Source of the DNA: JBJTUH01 sp044346175
GTDB taxonomy: Bacteria > Cyanobacteriota > Vampirovibrionia > Vampirovibrionales > JAJTHC01
DNA: 59,568 nucleotides
NCBI GenBank assembly: GCA_044346175.1
Contig: JBIIZQ010000013.1
Span: 1 to 59,568, forward strand
Direction: 5' to 3'
The translations under genes and the position numbers were made by a program. The notes beneath the pieces are model-generated. The model was not told the DNA's origin and did no database searches. It saw only the letters and a program-made list of their open reading frames with translations. Positions 34,917 through 44,302 of the stretch are shown here, piece after piece. Numbering within the stretch: the stretch's first letter is position 1; each line of letters begins with the position of its first letter.

Positions 34917-36143
34917 ATGCCCCCTCTTATCTTCTCACAACGTGCTTCCTGTGAAGCTCTCTTGCCCCCCGCAACGATTGGTATGCTAGGTGCTGGGCAG
35001 TTAGGTCGTATGTCCGCCATGGCCGCCCAGCACATGGGGTATCGTGTGGTGGGGTACGCGCCCGAGTCATCTCCCCCTGCTGCTTCTGTTGTTCATGAAT
35101 ACATACAAGCTTCTTATACTGATGAGGCAGCCTTAAAAGCCTTCGCTGAAAAGGTCGATGTGGTCACTTTGGAGTTTGAGAATATCCCCCGTGAGACCCT
35201 TGAGACGCTTACGCGCTTGGGTGTAAACACTTACCCTCAGGCTCAAGCACTTGCAACGGCACAACACCGTTTAACAGAAAAAAACTTTTTTAAATCTCTA
35301 GGGTTGCCCGTGCCTCATTTCTGTGAGGTGGATACTTTAGAAGCACTCCAAGAAGCGAGTCTTAACTTGGGTTTTCCTTGTGTTTTAAAAACCACTGGGT
35401 TTGGGTATGACGGTAAGGGACAACGTGTTTTAAAGCATGCTCAAGATTTACAGCCTGCTTGGGAGGCACTGTCGATTGTTTGTCCCACCCTCATTCTGGA
35501 AGCTTGGGTGCCTTTTGTGGAAGAGGTAAGCTGTATTAGTGCTAGAAATCCGCAAGGCGAGATAGCACACTATGGTTTATTGCATAACACGCATAAACAT
35601 CACATTTTACACGTCACTCGTACGGGGGATGCCCTCACGTCGCCTAGTTTGCAGGCTCAAGCAGAAGCTATCAACGCCCGTGTCATGGAGGCATTGGATT
35701 ATGTCGGCTTGCTTTGTATTGAGTACTTTGTAACCCATACGCCCTCAGGGGAGTATCAACTCCTTATTAACGAAATGGCACCCCGCCCTCATAATAGCGG
35801 CCATTTAACGATTGAAGGTGCCGTTACGAGTCAGTTTGAGCAACATATTCGTGCCGTATGTGGGTTGCCTTTGGGTGCAACGGCTTGGCGTTATCCAGCT
35901 GTTGCGATGGTTAATATTTTAGGGGATGCTTGGTTTGATGCGACTCCTTCTCGTCCTGATTTAGAACGTTTACCTATCACGCCGTTGTGGCATGGTTGGA
36001 TGGCAGAAAACCCCACTTTGAAATGCCATTTATATGGTAAGGCAGACCCAAAACCCGCCAGAAAAATGGGACATTGGGTGTGTCATGCACCTTCTCAAGA
36101 GGCTTTAGAGATAGCCCTTGAGCCTCTTTTACAGGTTTTTTAA
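34917..36143 (+). CDS. purK: 5-(carboxyamino)imidazole ribonucleotide synthase (PurK)
   Basis: ATP-grasp enzyme that carboxylates aminoimidazole ribonucleotide to N5-CAIR in purine synthesis. 408 residues, slightly longer than usual. Key motifs are IGMLGAGQLGRMSAMAA (20-36), VTLEFENIP, FPCVLKTTGFGYDGKGQ (ATP loop), VEEVSCISAR, and NEMAPRPHNSGHLTIEG, which is the family signature. PurE, its usual partner, is not nearby. ATG chosen as the first in frame; no strong Shine-Dalgarno. Confidence 0.95.
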   Translation: MPPLIFSQRASCEALLPPATIGMLGAGQLGRMSAMAAQHMGYRVVGYAPESSPPAASVVHEYIQASYTDEAALKAFAEKVDVVTLEFENIPRETLETLTRLGVNTYPQAQALATAQHRLTEKNFFKSLGLPVPHFCEVDTLEALQEASLNLGFPCVLKTTGFGYDGKGQRVLKHAQDLQPAWEALSIVCPTLILEAWVPFVEEVSCISARNPQGEIAHYGLLHNTHKHHILHVTRTGDALTSPSLQAQAEAINARVMEALDYVGLLCIEYFVTHTPSGEYQLLINEMAPRPHNSGHLTIEGAVTSQFEQHIRAVCGLPLGATAWRYPAVAMVNILGDAWFDATPSRPDLERLPITPLWHGWMAENPTLKCHLYGKADPKPARKMGHWVCHAPSQEALEIALEPLLQVF

Positions 36144-36269
36144 TACAGTCTTTCATAGCGGGCTGTTGTGCTTCTTGAGTGTGTTTTCCTCAAAATTCTT
36201 TTGCTTTTTTCGTGTTTGCTTTCTTCATGTTTGAACGTCTCCCTTTGTTTGAATCTCGGTTTGTTGTCA

Positions 36270-37691
36270 ATGGTTTCTCATACCCCTGATAATGCTTCCT
36301 CTGCTTCTGTGGCAACAAGCACTGCGTCTTCTGTTCTTGAAAAGCGTCAACGAGAGGCACACCAAACTTACTTTAAGGTGGGTCTTTTAACTTTTGTAAG
36401 TATTGCCCTTATTACAGGGGTTGTATTTTGGCTTAAAGGTCAATCGTTTTTTCAAGGAGATAAAGTGACCTTACCCTTTAAGGATGTGGATGGTTTGCGT
36501 GAGGGTGCCTCTGTTCAGATGATGGGGATTAAAGTGGGTGAAGTGTTGTCGTTGCTTCCTAAGGTTGACCCTAAAACGGGTAAACCTCTTGTGGATGTAA
36601 CCTTTGCGTTTAAAGATGCGACGATTCATCCCCCTAAAGCTTCTGTGGTTTCTGTGGAGCAGTCAGGACTCATTGGGGATAAATACCTTGAGGTTGCCCC
36701 CAGTGTGTGGCAGCCTTATTCCTTCTTATTGGCACACCGTCCTCCTGTGTTGGGGCAGCATTACCCAGCGTGGGTGAGTGTTGCACAGCAACAGGCACCC
36801 CTACGCTACGGCGAGGTTAATGTTCTGACGTGCCAAGCAGTGAACCAGCGTCATCGGTGCTGGTTAGAACTCCGTGCTTCAACCCCTGGTATCCTGTTGC
36901 CTAAACGATTTAGTCTTAGTTTTCAATCGGCTACAGGGCGTTTTTTAATACGTCCTTTAAAGCCAGAACTCCCTGTGGCTTATGAGCCTCGTTCCGCTTG
37001 GTATACGGTGAAAGACCCGTTCCGTATGAGTGACTTTATGGCACTTCAGGTTGAAGTGGCAGAGTCATTACGGGACGTAAACTTACGCATCAATACCCTT
37101 TTGTCTGATGCGACGATTAGTGACCTCCAAGCCACCGCCACCGAGGTAAAACGCCTTACGCAGGACTCAAGGCATCTTGTGGTTGAACTTCGTAAAACTT
37201 TAGGATTTGTCACCACTGACCTCCACGCCCTTACGCAAGATGGGCAAACGCTCCTGAAAGAATTGCAACAACTCACCCTGACGTTTCAGGAAATTGCAAC
37301 GTCAGACACGGTGCAGAAAGACCTCCCAGAGACGATTGCTCAGCTTAAGGTACTCTCCAAGACCCTTTCTTCAACGGTGAATGCCCCTGAATTTCAAAAA
37401 ATGATGACTGATTTGCAAGTCACGATGACAAACGCAAAAGCATTATCCGAGATGGCTAATGCTTTTGCCCAGAATCCTGAGGTACGGACACGCGCCATGA
37501 AACTTGTGAATGAAACCGACCAAGCCTTGGCACAGCTACAAACCATTCTTGAAACGGTCAATACGACTGTCGGTAGTGACCCACAAGCCCTGAAGAGTAT
37601 TGTGAACGATACGAAGACGACGACTCAAAATCTAAGACGTTTAACGGATAGGCTCAAAGGACGCTTTTTATTATTTAAGCTCTTGTTTTAA
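36270..37691 (+). CDS. MlaD-type MCE lipid-transport protein
   Basis: Periplasmic, membrane-anchored substrate-binding subunit of an MCE phospholipid/lipid transporter. From ATG 36270 there is a short polar N-terminus, one membrane helix (about 31-50, VGLLTFVSIALITGVVFWL), and an MCE domain (about 58-155) with DVDGLREGASVQMMGIKVGEV and SGLIGDKYLEV. A long insertion follows (PFRM region). The C-terminal 170 residues are helical and coiled-coil-like. The frame opens at GTG 36168, but the 34 extra residues would add a second hydrophobic stretch, which is unusual. No MlaE permease or MlaF ATPase is adjacent. Confidence 0.88.
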   Translation: MVSHTPDNASSASVATSTASSVLEKRQREAHQTYFKVGLLTFVSIALITGVVFWLKGQSFFQGDKVTLPFKDVDGLREGASVQMMGIKVGEVLSLLPKVDPKTGKPLVDVTFAFKDATIHPPKASVVSVEQSGLIGDKYLEVAPSVWQPYSFLLAHRPPVLGQHYPAWVSVAQQQAPLRYGEVNVLTCQAVNQRHRCWLELRASTPGILLPKRFSLSFQSATGRFLIRPLKPELPVAYEPRSAWYTVKDPFRMSDFMALQVEVAESLRDVNLRINTLLSDATISDLQATATEVKRLTQDSRHLVVELRKTLGFVTTDLHALTQDGQTLLKELQQLTLTFQEIATSDTVQKDLPETIAQLKVLSKTLSSTVNAPEFQKMMTDLQVTMTNAKALSEMANAFAQNPEVRTRAMKLVNETDQALAQLQTILETVNTTVGSDPQALKSIVNDTKTTTQNLRRLTDRLKGRFLLFKLLF

Positions 37692-37713
37692 GTAAGGGTT
37701 GAGGGCTATATCC

Positions 37714-38937
37714 ATGCTTCTTCGTTTGCTTTTAACCCCCTTGCACTGGCTTTGGCACTTTGTATGGCAACTTTATACGATGCTTTCTACATGGGTGCTT
37801 CGTGTGGTGTTGTGGCCTTTTACATTGTTTGCCCTGTTTGTGATGCTATGCAACGCTTTGAGCTTATTTCCTTTGGCTTGGATACCCATAGGATTCCGTC
37901 CCCCAGAATGGGTCTATGAGCTTTTGTGTCATTGGCGTTTACAATGGCTTTTATTGGGTGTGTTGGCTTGGTCTCTTTTTGGGTTGGCTAAGTATCGTAT
38001 TTGGTTTGTGCTGATGAGTTTATTGTTGGTCGTTCAAGCCTTTGTGATTCATCAAGCCCTTTCCCCCTTGACCTATCAGGATGCTCCGCTAGATAGTATC
38101 CACATTGACCACACTGATGGCTCTAAAACCTCTACCCCTATGGCTGAAGGTGGCGGGACGCTTCACGTATTGCAAGCCAATGTGTTTATTCATAACTTCA
38201 ACCCAAAGGCCGTTTTAGAACATCTAAGCCATACGCAGGCGGATGTGGTGGTGTTGCAAGAAGTGGATACGCAATGGCGTAGTCGTTTGTTAGCGGATGC
38301 TCTATTGCGACGACGCTTTCCTGAATGGGTCTATCATGATGCCAGTGATGTCATGATACTGTCTCGTTTACCTGTGCTTAGAAGTGAAGTCATTGAACTC
38401 ACTTTGCCAGGGTCGCAGCAGCCTCTCGATTTTTGGGAACATCCTATGTTTGTGACACTGCAAGGACGGCACGCCACGGGCAAACCTTTGGTATGGCATA
38501 TTTTAGGTATTCATCCACCTGTACCATTCTCCATGACGTATTGGCAAAGCCAACAAGCTTATATTGCTTGGGTAAAGCAGTTACGTTCTTCTGAGGGTGC
38601 TTTGATGGGGTTCCAACGCATGACACGGCTCCATGTGGTACCTCATGAGCCACTGGTTGTTTTGGGAGATTTTAACACCACCCCTTATAGTGCAACGTTT
38701 CGTCGTTGGCAATCTGAGACTGGCTTGCTGCCTGCCATGCGTTTTAATGAAATGTGCCAGCATAAAATGATGTGGTGCGTGCAACCAAGTTGGCCCAGTA
38801 TGCTTGTGTTGCCATGGTTGCAGATTCCTATCGACCATGCCTTTGTGTCCCCTCAGGTACGTGTATTGCAAAGAGCGTTACAGCCCACGATGGGTTCCGA
38901 CCATTTACCTGTTTTGAATCGTTTTCAGGTCCGTTAA
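37714..38937 (+). CDS. Membrane-anchored endonuclease/exonuclease/phosphatase-family protein
   Basis: Starts at ATG 37714 with GAGGG 8-9 bases upstream; the frame also opens at TTG 37699. An N-terminal part with four or so hydrophobic helices (1-115) is followed by an EEP-fold domain (about 150-405). Metal and catalytic motifs are LQANV (Asn), VVLQEVD (Glu), GDFNTTP (Asp/Asn), PIDHAFVS and GSDHLPV. EEP proteins with this membrane-plus-C-terminal layout are usually extracytoplasmic phosphodiesterases or phosphatases rather than DNases; the substrate is not predictable. It begins 22 bp after the MCE gene and may be co-transcribed. Confidence 0.85.
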   Translation: MLLRLLLTPLHWLWHFVWQLYTMLSTWVLRVVLWPFTLFALFVMLCNALSLFPLAWIPIGFRPPEWVYELLCHWRLQWLLLGVLAWSLFGLAKYRIWFVLMSLLLVVQAFVIHQALSPLTYQDAPLDSIHIDHTDGSKTSTPMAEGGGTLHVLQANVFIHNFNPKAVLEHLSHTQADVVVLQEVDTQWRSRLLADALLRRRFPEWVYHDASDVMILSRLPVLRSEVIELTLPGSQQPLDFWEHPMFVTLQGRHATGKPLVWHILGIHPPVPFSMTYWQSQQAYIAWVKQLRSSEGALMGFQRMTRLHVVPHEPLVVLGDFNTTPYSATFRRWQSETGLLPAMRFNEMCQHKMMWCVQPSWPSMLVLPWLQIPIDHAFVSPQVRVLQRALQPTMGSDHLPVLNRFQVR

Positions 38938-38953
38938 ACACGCATGCTTCTGG

Positions 38954-38973
38954 ATTCCGACCTTCGTCGGAAT
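38954..38973. repeat. Short palindromic repeat (ATTCCGAC type)
   Basis: ATTCCGAC-CTTC-GTCGGAAT, followed by GACG, next to an ATACCGAT-type hairpin. Confidence 0.75.
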
Positions 38974-38989
38974 GACGAAATACCTTATA

Positions 38990-39075
38990 CGTCATACCGA
39001 TGAAAATCGGTATCTATATAGTGCTGAAGGAAGACCCTGCAACTGCGTGCAGAGTGATAGGGCGACAGTAGATAC
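38990..39075. repeat. Composite intergenic repeat, inverted copy 3
   Basis: Read on the minus strand, this runs GTATCTACTGTCGCC..., GCAGGGTCTTCCT... and ends in the ATACCGAT palindrome (38994-39013) plus GACG. It is a diverged, inverted relative of 1271-1383 nearly 38 kb away. It lies in a 430-bp gap between the EEP gene and the HD-GYP gene, where I see no other feature. Confidence 0.7.
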
Positions 39076-39369
39076 GTATGTTTCTGGGGGGGATGACGTA
39101 TAAGGCATACGTTCTCCTTGGTGACTCCTTTTGTGGTACAATGTTTGTGTATATTTTAAAATAAACTCAGAGGTGGCTTTCTTGAGTTGCTACAATACAT
39201 AGAGGATAATTTTTTCCTTGTCGCCAAAGTTCCCCTCAGAATATGCGATAACATAAGGTAGTACTCCGAGCATTTGTCTCTTTATTGGCATACTTTGCTT
39301 TGGGTCGTCAAGCTTTTTGATTGTTGCCGTGTGATATTCACCACTTTCTTGGTATTTGCAAGCTTTCTT

Positions 39370-42126
39370 ATGATGATGACACCTGACCATAAAATGACTC
39401 GCTTTTTTAGCTCCATCGAGGGTATGGTGGATATAGAAGATTCTGGTGAAGCACTTAATGAGTTGCTTCATGGTGCCAGTGGTATTGCCACGTCAGGCGG
39501 TACGAGTTTGAACCCTTCACTGGCTGCTCAAGCGTCGCATCAAAGTGATGTTGCACCTAAGCTTGGCTCACTTACGCCCGAAACAGCCTCCATGCAGGAG
39601 GCAAAACTTCATTATTTGCAGGGAAACCAGTTGCTTTTTCAAGGGCAATTAAAAGAAGCTGAAGTGTATTTTGACCAAGCCTTTCAAGCGTTTCAACAAG
39701 ATAAGTCAAAAGGTGCTTTTTCTGCCCTGTGTTTACTGGAAATGGGTTGGATTCGCTACCAATTAGAAAAAAATGATGGTGGTGCCTACAAAGCACAGTA
39801 CTTTTTTGATGAAGCCAAGCAGCTCATCAAATTACAGTACGGGATTCCTGGCATGCTGGAAGTTTATGCACGTTATTTGCATTATTCTGGCTTGGTGTAT
39901 TTCCATAAGGGCGATTATAGTGAAGCCGTAGCACGCTATAAAAAAGGACTCAGTATCTGTAATCCTCAGGGCTTAGAGGCTGCTAAATTGTTAGATAGTT
40001 TAGCCACTTACTATGACCGTATTGGGGATTTTCATCATGCACTTACCTTGTTAAACAGGGCGTTAAGTGTGAAGGAAAATCTTTTCATTAGCCACGAAGA
40101 AATTACGACCCTGCGTCATATGGGGCGTATTCAGATGCACCTAGAAGACTTCAATGGTGCCGAAGTGGCTTTTAAGCGTGCCATTCGCTTGAGTGAGCAA
40201 CGCCATGATAAAAAACAGTCTCGTCAGCTTACCACCTATCTCACCTTGCTCTCTATTCGTCAAGGTCATTTGGCGGAAGCTCAAGAAAAAATTGAGAGTC
40301 TTTTATTGCAAGCCTCAGCCCTTGAAGACCCTGAAACCGTAGGGCTTTGTAAGCTTTATACGGCGTATATTCATTACAAAAATCGTAACTTCTCGGAGTG
40401 TGAAACACTATTACGCCATGAAGTTTTACATCTTCTTAAGCGTGTTCCTGAGCGTGTGAATTACGGTATCTCTGTCAGAATGTTGGGTGGGGTACTCTTC
40501 GCTCAAAAAAACTTCTATGAAGCCTTGGAGTATATGAGTGAGGCGATTAGTATATTTCAAGAAGAACATTCGATTGAGGAACTTGTCAAAACGCATCTTG
40601 AAATGGGTAAGGTGTACGCTGGTATTCCTGACCATTCCCTTGCCTTGGCGAGTTACTTGGAAGGTTTAAGAGTGGCGGAGTCCTATCATTTGAACTTTTT
40701 GGCACGCTACATTGAAGAAGAACTTTACCAGCTTGACCTCGATACTTGGAAGCAAGTCATTCAACGTCGTGCTACAAACCAAATCTTTAATATCTCCAGT
40801 GAGAAGCTTCTGCTTCAAGAGGAAGCACAGGAAGAAGTACCCGTTCAAGACCGTGATACCTATGTAACCTCCCTCATGTCGCTCCTTAAAATGGGACAAG
40901 CCATGGCGGGTGAGCAGGATATTTCTAAGTTATTGGCATTGATTACTGACGAAACCGCCACCGCCCTCAATGCGGAACGTTGTACGGTATTTTTGCTTGA
41001 TAGAGATACCAATGAATTATGGTCTAAAGTGGGTATTGGTATTGAAGAACAAGAATTGCGTTTCCCAGCTTACAAGGGGATTGCGGGTTATGTCGTCAAA
41101 ACAGGTGAAACCCTCAATATTGAAGATGCCTATAACGACCCTCGGTTTAACCCCTCCATTGATAAACGTACAGGCTATAAGACCAATAACCTACTGTGTA
41201 TGGCGATTCGTAACCGTAAGATGGAAACCATTGGGGTGTTTCAGGTTCTGAATAAGCAAGGTGGGGTCTTCACGGGTGAAGACGAAGAACTCATGACAAC
41301 CATCAGTAGTTTGGCGGGTGTTACGCTTGAGAATGCTTTACTTGTTAATACACAGAAACTTGCGTTTGAGAGCTTTATCCATACCCTTGCCAGTACCATC
41401 GATGCACGTGACCCCATTACTGCAGGGCATTCCAGACGTGTGGCCGATTACTCCATGTTGATTGGTGACCAGCTTACCCTACCTAAAGATGACATGGAAG
41501 CCTTGAACTATGCCTCTTTATTACACGATATTGGTAAAATCGGGATTCGTGAGGATATTCTCCTCAAGGATGGTCGTTTAACCGAGCAAGAGTATAAGCA
41601 TATTCAGAAGCATGCGTACTATACCTATGAAATCCTTAAAAATATTCGATTCGATAGACACCTTTCCAGTGTGCCTGAGATTGCCGCATCGCACCATGAA
41701 AAGTTTGATGGTACGGGGTACTTCCGTGGTTTGAAGGGCGTTGAAATACCGTTTTTAGGTCGTATTGTTGCGATTTCAGACGTGTTTGATGCCGTAACCT
41801 CTCGTCGTCATTATCGTAACAGAATGCCCTTTGACCGTGTGTTAAGTATTTTTCGCCGAGATTGTGGCAAGCACTTTGACCCTGATTGTGTTGAGAGCTT
41901 TTTCAATATTCCTCTTGCGAGCCTCACCCGTATTCTGTTGTTTGAACGTGGTGAATATTATGAATCGGCTCAAATGCGTCAGTTATTGAACCAGTTAGGG
42001 CATTCAGCGAGTATCCGTGAGTATGAGGAAATCTTCAAAAAAGCTGAAAGAAGCTCGGGTGAAGAGTCCATTATTGATATCTTCCATCAGCTTTACTTCA
42101 TTGGTCCCACGTCGGATATGTCCTAA
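39370..42126 (+). CDS. TPR-GAF-HD-GYP signalling protein
   Basis: Predicted cyclic-di-GMP phosphodiesterase with sensor modules. From ATG 39370, tetratricopeptide-like helical repeats span about 75-470. A GAF domain covers about 510-660 (ALNAERCTVFLLDRDTN, GIAGYVVKTGETLNI). An HD-GYP domain covers about 670-855. Metal ligands look intact: HSRRVADYS, HDIGKIGI, SHHEKFDGTG, DVFDAVTSRRHY. The GYP triad reads GYF (GTGYFRGLKG). The frame opens at TTG 39274, with a hydrophobic stretch upstream of 39370. That may be a membrane anchor, so the start is uncertain. Together with pili and flagella this suggests motility or attachment control. Confidence 0.88.
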   Translation: MMMTPDHKMTRFFSSIEGMVDIEDSGEALNELLHGASGIATSGGTSLNPSLAAQASHQSDVAPKLGSLTPETASMQEAKLHYLQGNQLLFQGQLKEAEVYFDQAFQAFQQDKSKGAFSALCLLEMGWIRYQLEKNDGGAYKAQYFFDEAKQLIKLQYGIPGMLEVYARYLHYSGLVYFHKGDYSEAVARYKKGLSICNPQGLEAAKLLDSLATYYDRIGDFHHALTLLNRALSVKENLFISHEEITTLRHMGRIQMHLEDFNGAEVAFKRAIRLSEQRHDKKQSRQLTTYLTLLSIRQGHLAEAQEKIESLLLQASALEDPETVGLCKLYTAYIHYKNRNFSECETLLRHEVLHLLKRVPERVNYGISVRMLGGVLFAQKNFYEALEYMSEAISIFQEEHSIEELVKTHLEMGKVYAGIPDHSLALASYLEGLRVAESYHLNFLARYIEEELYQLDLDTWKQVIQRRATNQIFNISSEKLLLQEEAQEEVPVQDRDTYVTSLMSLLKMGQAMAGEQDISKLLALITDETATALNAERCTVFLLDRDTNELWSKVGIGIEEQELRFPAYKGIAGYVVKTGETLNIEDAYNDPRFNPSIDKRTGYKTNNLLCMAIRNRKMETIGVFQVLNKQGGVFTGEDEELMTTISSLAGVTLENALLVNTQKLAFESFIHTLASTIDARDPITAGHSRRVADYSMLIGDQLTLPKDDMEALNYASLLHDIGKIGIREDILLKDGRLTEQEYKHIQKHAYYTYEILKNIRFDRHLSSVPEIAASHHEKFDGTGYFRGLKGVEIPFLGRIVAISDVFDAVTSRRHYRNRMPFDRVLSIFRRDCGKHFDPDCVESFFNIPLASLTRILLFERGEYYESAQMRQLLNQLGHSASIREYEEIFKKAERSSGEESIIDIFHQLYFIGPTSDMS

Positions 42127-42150
42127 GCAAGCTTGATTAGGGATGTGCTT

Positions 42151-43182
42151 ATGTGCCATTTGCTTCGTGCATGTCAGTGGATGTTTCATTGCTTGGTGGT
42201 TGTCATGTTTTGTTTAGGGACAGTGGTTCATGCAAAAAAGCCTCAACGTGCCTTACTCGCTGCGACTTCTTCTTATGGGATAACGACGCTTGGTGCCTCT
42301 TATCCTATCGAGGGTGCCAATTTTAGAGTGCTGCTGAAGCCTCCTGCCAGTGCAACCATGACGCAAACTATGGCACAACCTCGTCCGTTTATGGCATCGT
42401 CTTCTGCTATTGTGGACACAACGCTACAAGGTTCAAAGCTGAGTCAGTGGGTGCCTTATACGCAAGATATTCCTTTGATGCGTGCCTTGCAAGTATTATC
42501 ACAGTGTCCACTCCCTGAGGCACAGCAAGCATTGCAAACCATCAAACATCATGGTTCTAAGCTTGTGATGAAGGTGCTTGCCACTCTGTCGCCACAATAT
42601 GCCATGTATGATGCCCTGAGTTGGATTGCACCAGAGGGTCGTCCCTACCTTTTTATTGCAGAGCGACATCGTCATGCGCCTCCCCATGCCTTGGCGGCTT
42701 TAATTGCTCATGAAGCCCTACATGATGACCTTGCCAACAGTATTGAAGAAGAAACAGAGGGCTGGCGTAGAGAAGCCCTAGTGTGGCATTATTTTCAAAG
42801 TCATCCCCCTGCGTTGACTTCTGCTCAAGAAGCCTTACGCCATGGCTGGTGGCAGTTGTCTCAGCAAGACCAAACCTCGGTGGATAGTTTATCGTTGCGT
42901 CCGCCCAAAAAACAAGACACCACGAAACAATGGCAATACCTAGCCCCTTATTTACCTGAAGAAGGGGCTTTAGTAAAACGCCTTTTGGTGCTTGAAAAAG
43001 CTTGGCAAGCAGGTACGTTAGCTAGGCTTGTGGCACAGAACCCTGGGTATCAAGGGCTACCTCGTACGTTTCAAGACGCACAACAGGTTGTTCCTCACCA
43101 TCAGCTGCCTGCTATCCCAGTAACTTCCGAAGGGTCTGAAGAATATGCTCCTCCGCCGTTCGTGACAACTGAGGACAAATAG
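42151..43182 (+). CDS. Secreted HExxH metallopeptidase-like protein
   Basis: From ATG 42151 the product has a Sec signal peptide (hydrophobic core FHCLVVVMFCLGTVV, likely cleavage after VHA). Residues 183-196 are LIAHEALHDDLANS, with His187, Glu188 and His191 as a zinc-site HExxH, followed by IEEETEGWRREALVW, where an acidic third ligand could lie. 343 residues in total. Homologues outside this motif are not recognised. The frame opens at TTG 42133, only 7 bp after the HD-GYP stop. The C-terminus overlaps the convergent aminotransferase gene by 71 bp. Confidence 0.65.
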   Translation: MCHLLRACQWMFHCLVVVMFCLGTVVHAKKPQRALLAATSSYGITTLGASYPIEGANFRVLLKPPASATMTQTMAQPRPFMASSSAIVDTTLQGSKLSQWVPYTQDIPLMRALQVLSQCPLPEAQQALQTIKHHGSKLVMKVLATLSPQYAMYDALSWIAPEGRPYLFIAERHRHAPPHALAALIAHEALHDDLANSIEEETEGWRREALVWHYFQSHPPALTSAQEALRHGWWQLSQQDQTSVDSLSLRPPKKQDTTKQWQYLAPYLPEEGALVKRLLVLEKAWQAGTLARLVAQNPGYQGLPRTFQDAQQVVPHHQLPAIPVTSEGSEEYAPPPFVTTEDK

Positions 43183-44266
43183 GGAGTGACAAAACTTCTT
43201 GGGCGACTTGTTCTGCGTGAGGCATTGCCCCAGCTTGATAGCCAAGTTCGGCGTGAATGCCCTGCTGGTGTAAGGGAATGGGGTAGTAAATCATAGAGGC
43301 AATGCCCTCTTGGGAGAGTGCTTGTTGTAGAGCATCTCGAGTATAGTGTGCATCGGCGGTTATCCGAAGTGTGTACTGATGAAACACGTGGGCATCTTCT
43401 TGAGACGGAATATGCGGGCAAATCACGCCTTTAAGACCCTCTAACCCTTGGTTATAGCGTTTTGCAAGTTCACGCCGTGCCGTATTCCAAGTGTTGAGAT
43501 GTGGTAATTTAACCCGTAAAATGGCGGCTTGAATACTGTCTAAACGACTGTTAATACCACCGTGCATGGCGTGGTGATACCGTTGGGTTTGTCCGTGAAG
43601 ACGTAAAATCAATATCTTATCGGCAAGGTCTTTATTTTGTGTCGTGACTAAGCCACCATCACCCGCCGCCCCAAGGTTTTTGGTAGGGAAAAAGCTGTAA
43701 CATCCTGCATCCCCGAAAGTTCCCACCGCTTGACCTTCCCAGGTGGCTCCCATCGCTTGGGCGCAATCTTCAATCACGAAAAGCCCGTGTGCTTTTGCAA
43801 AGTGCATCAGGGTTGTCATATCTACTGCTTGCCCAAACAGGTGTACAGGCAGCAGGGCTTTTGTCTTAGGGCTGAGTGCTGTATGGAGCTGGGCTAAATC
43901 AAGGTTAAACGTGACGGGGTCAATATCGACAAATACAGGGGTGGCACCTGTACGTGCAATGGCTTCAGAGGTTGCCACATAGGACATACTTGTCGTGATG
44001 ACTTCATCCCCTGCACCAATGCCCAATGCCATGAGTGATAAATAAAGGGCATCCGTACCCGAGGCAACGCCAAGGGCATAGTTTGCCCCTAAATACTCAG
44101 CCACTTCAGTCTCAAACGCACTGACATCAGGTCCTAGAATATACTGTCCTGATTGCATCACACGGCATACGGCTTCATTGAGTTGAGGTTGCAGACTTTC
44201 TGCCTGAGCGACAAGATTAAGCATCCCAATGGGGGTGGTAACAGAGGGTGAGGTAACAATCATCAT
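43112..44266 (-). CDS. DegT/DnrJ/EryC1/StrS-family aminotransferase
   Basis: PLP-dependent sugar aminotransferase, normally acting on nucleotide-linked keto-sugars for surface glycans. Motifs: YALGVASGTDALYLSLMA, PVFVDIDP, VIEDCAQAMGA, and the PLP-lysine region FFPTKNLGAAGDGG; HGGINSRLDSIQAA is the family signature. Length about 384 from ATG 44266, which has AAAGGAG about 12 bases upstream; an in-frame TTG at 44302 is less likely. The substrate sugar is unknown. No other glycan genes are adjacent. Confidence 0.92.
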   Translation of the reverse strand: MMIVTSPSVTTPIGMLNLVAQAESLQPQLNEAVCRVMQSGQYILGPDVSAFETEVAEYLGANYALGVASGTDALYLSLMALGIGAGDEVITTSMSYVATSEAIARTGATPVFVDIDPVTFNLDLAQLHTALSPKTKALLPVHLFGQAVDMTTLMHFAKAHGLFVIEDCAQAMGATWEGQAVGTFGDAGCYSFFPTKNLGAAGDGGLVTTQNKDLADKILILRLHGQTQRYHHAMHGGINSRLDSIQAAILRVKLPHLNTWNTARRELAKRYNQGLEGLKGVICPHIPSQEDAHVFHQYTLRITADAHYTRDALQQALSQEGIASMIYYPIPLHQQGIHAELGYQAGAMPHAEQVAQEVLSLPICPQLSRTAEEHILQTLRKLLG

Positions 44267-44302
44267 AGGGTGTTTATCTCCTTTCAAAGGGATGAATCTC
44301 AA

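Noticed and set aside
39190..39471. 93-codon minus-strand frame over the HD-GYP start
   Set aside because: Overlaps the regulator's 5' end and shows no motif or ribosome-binding site.
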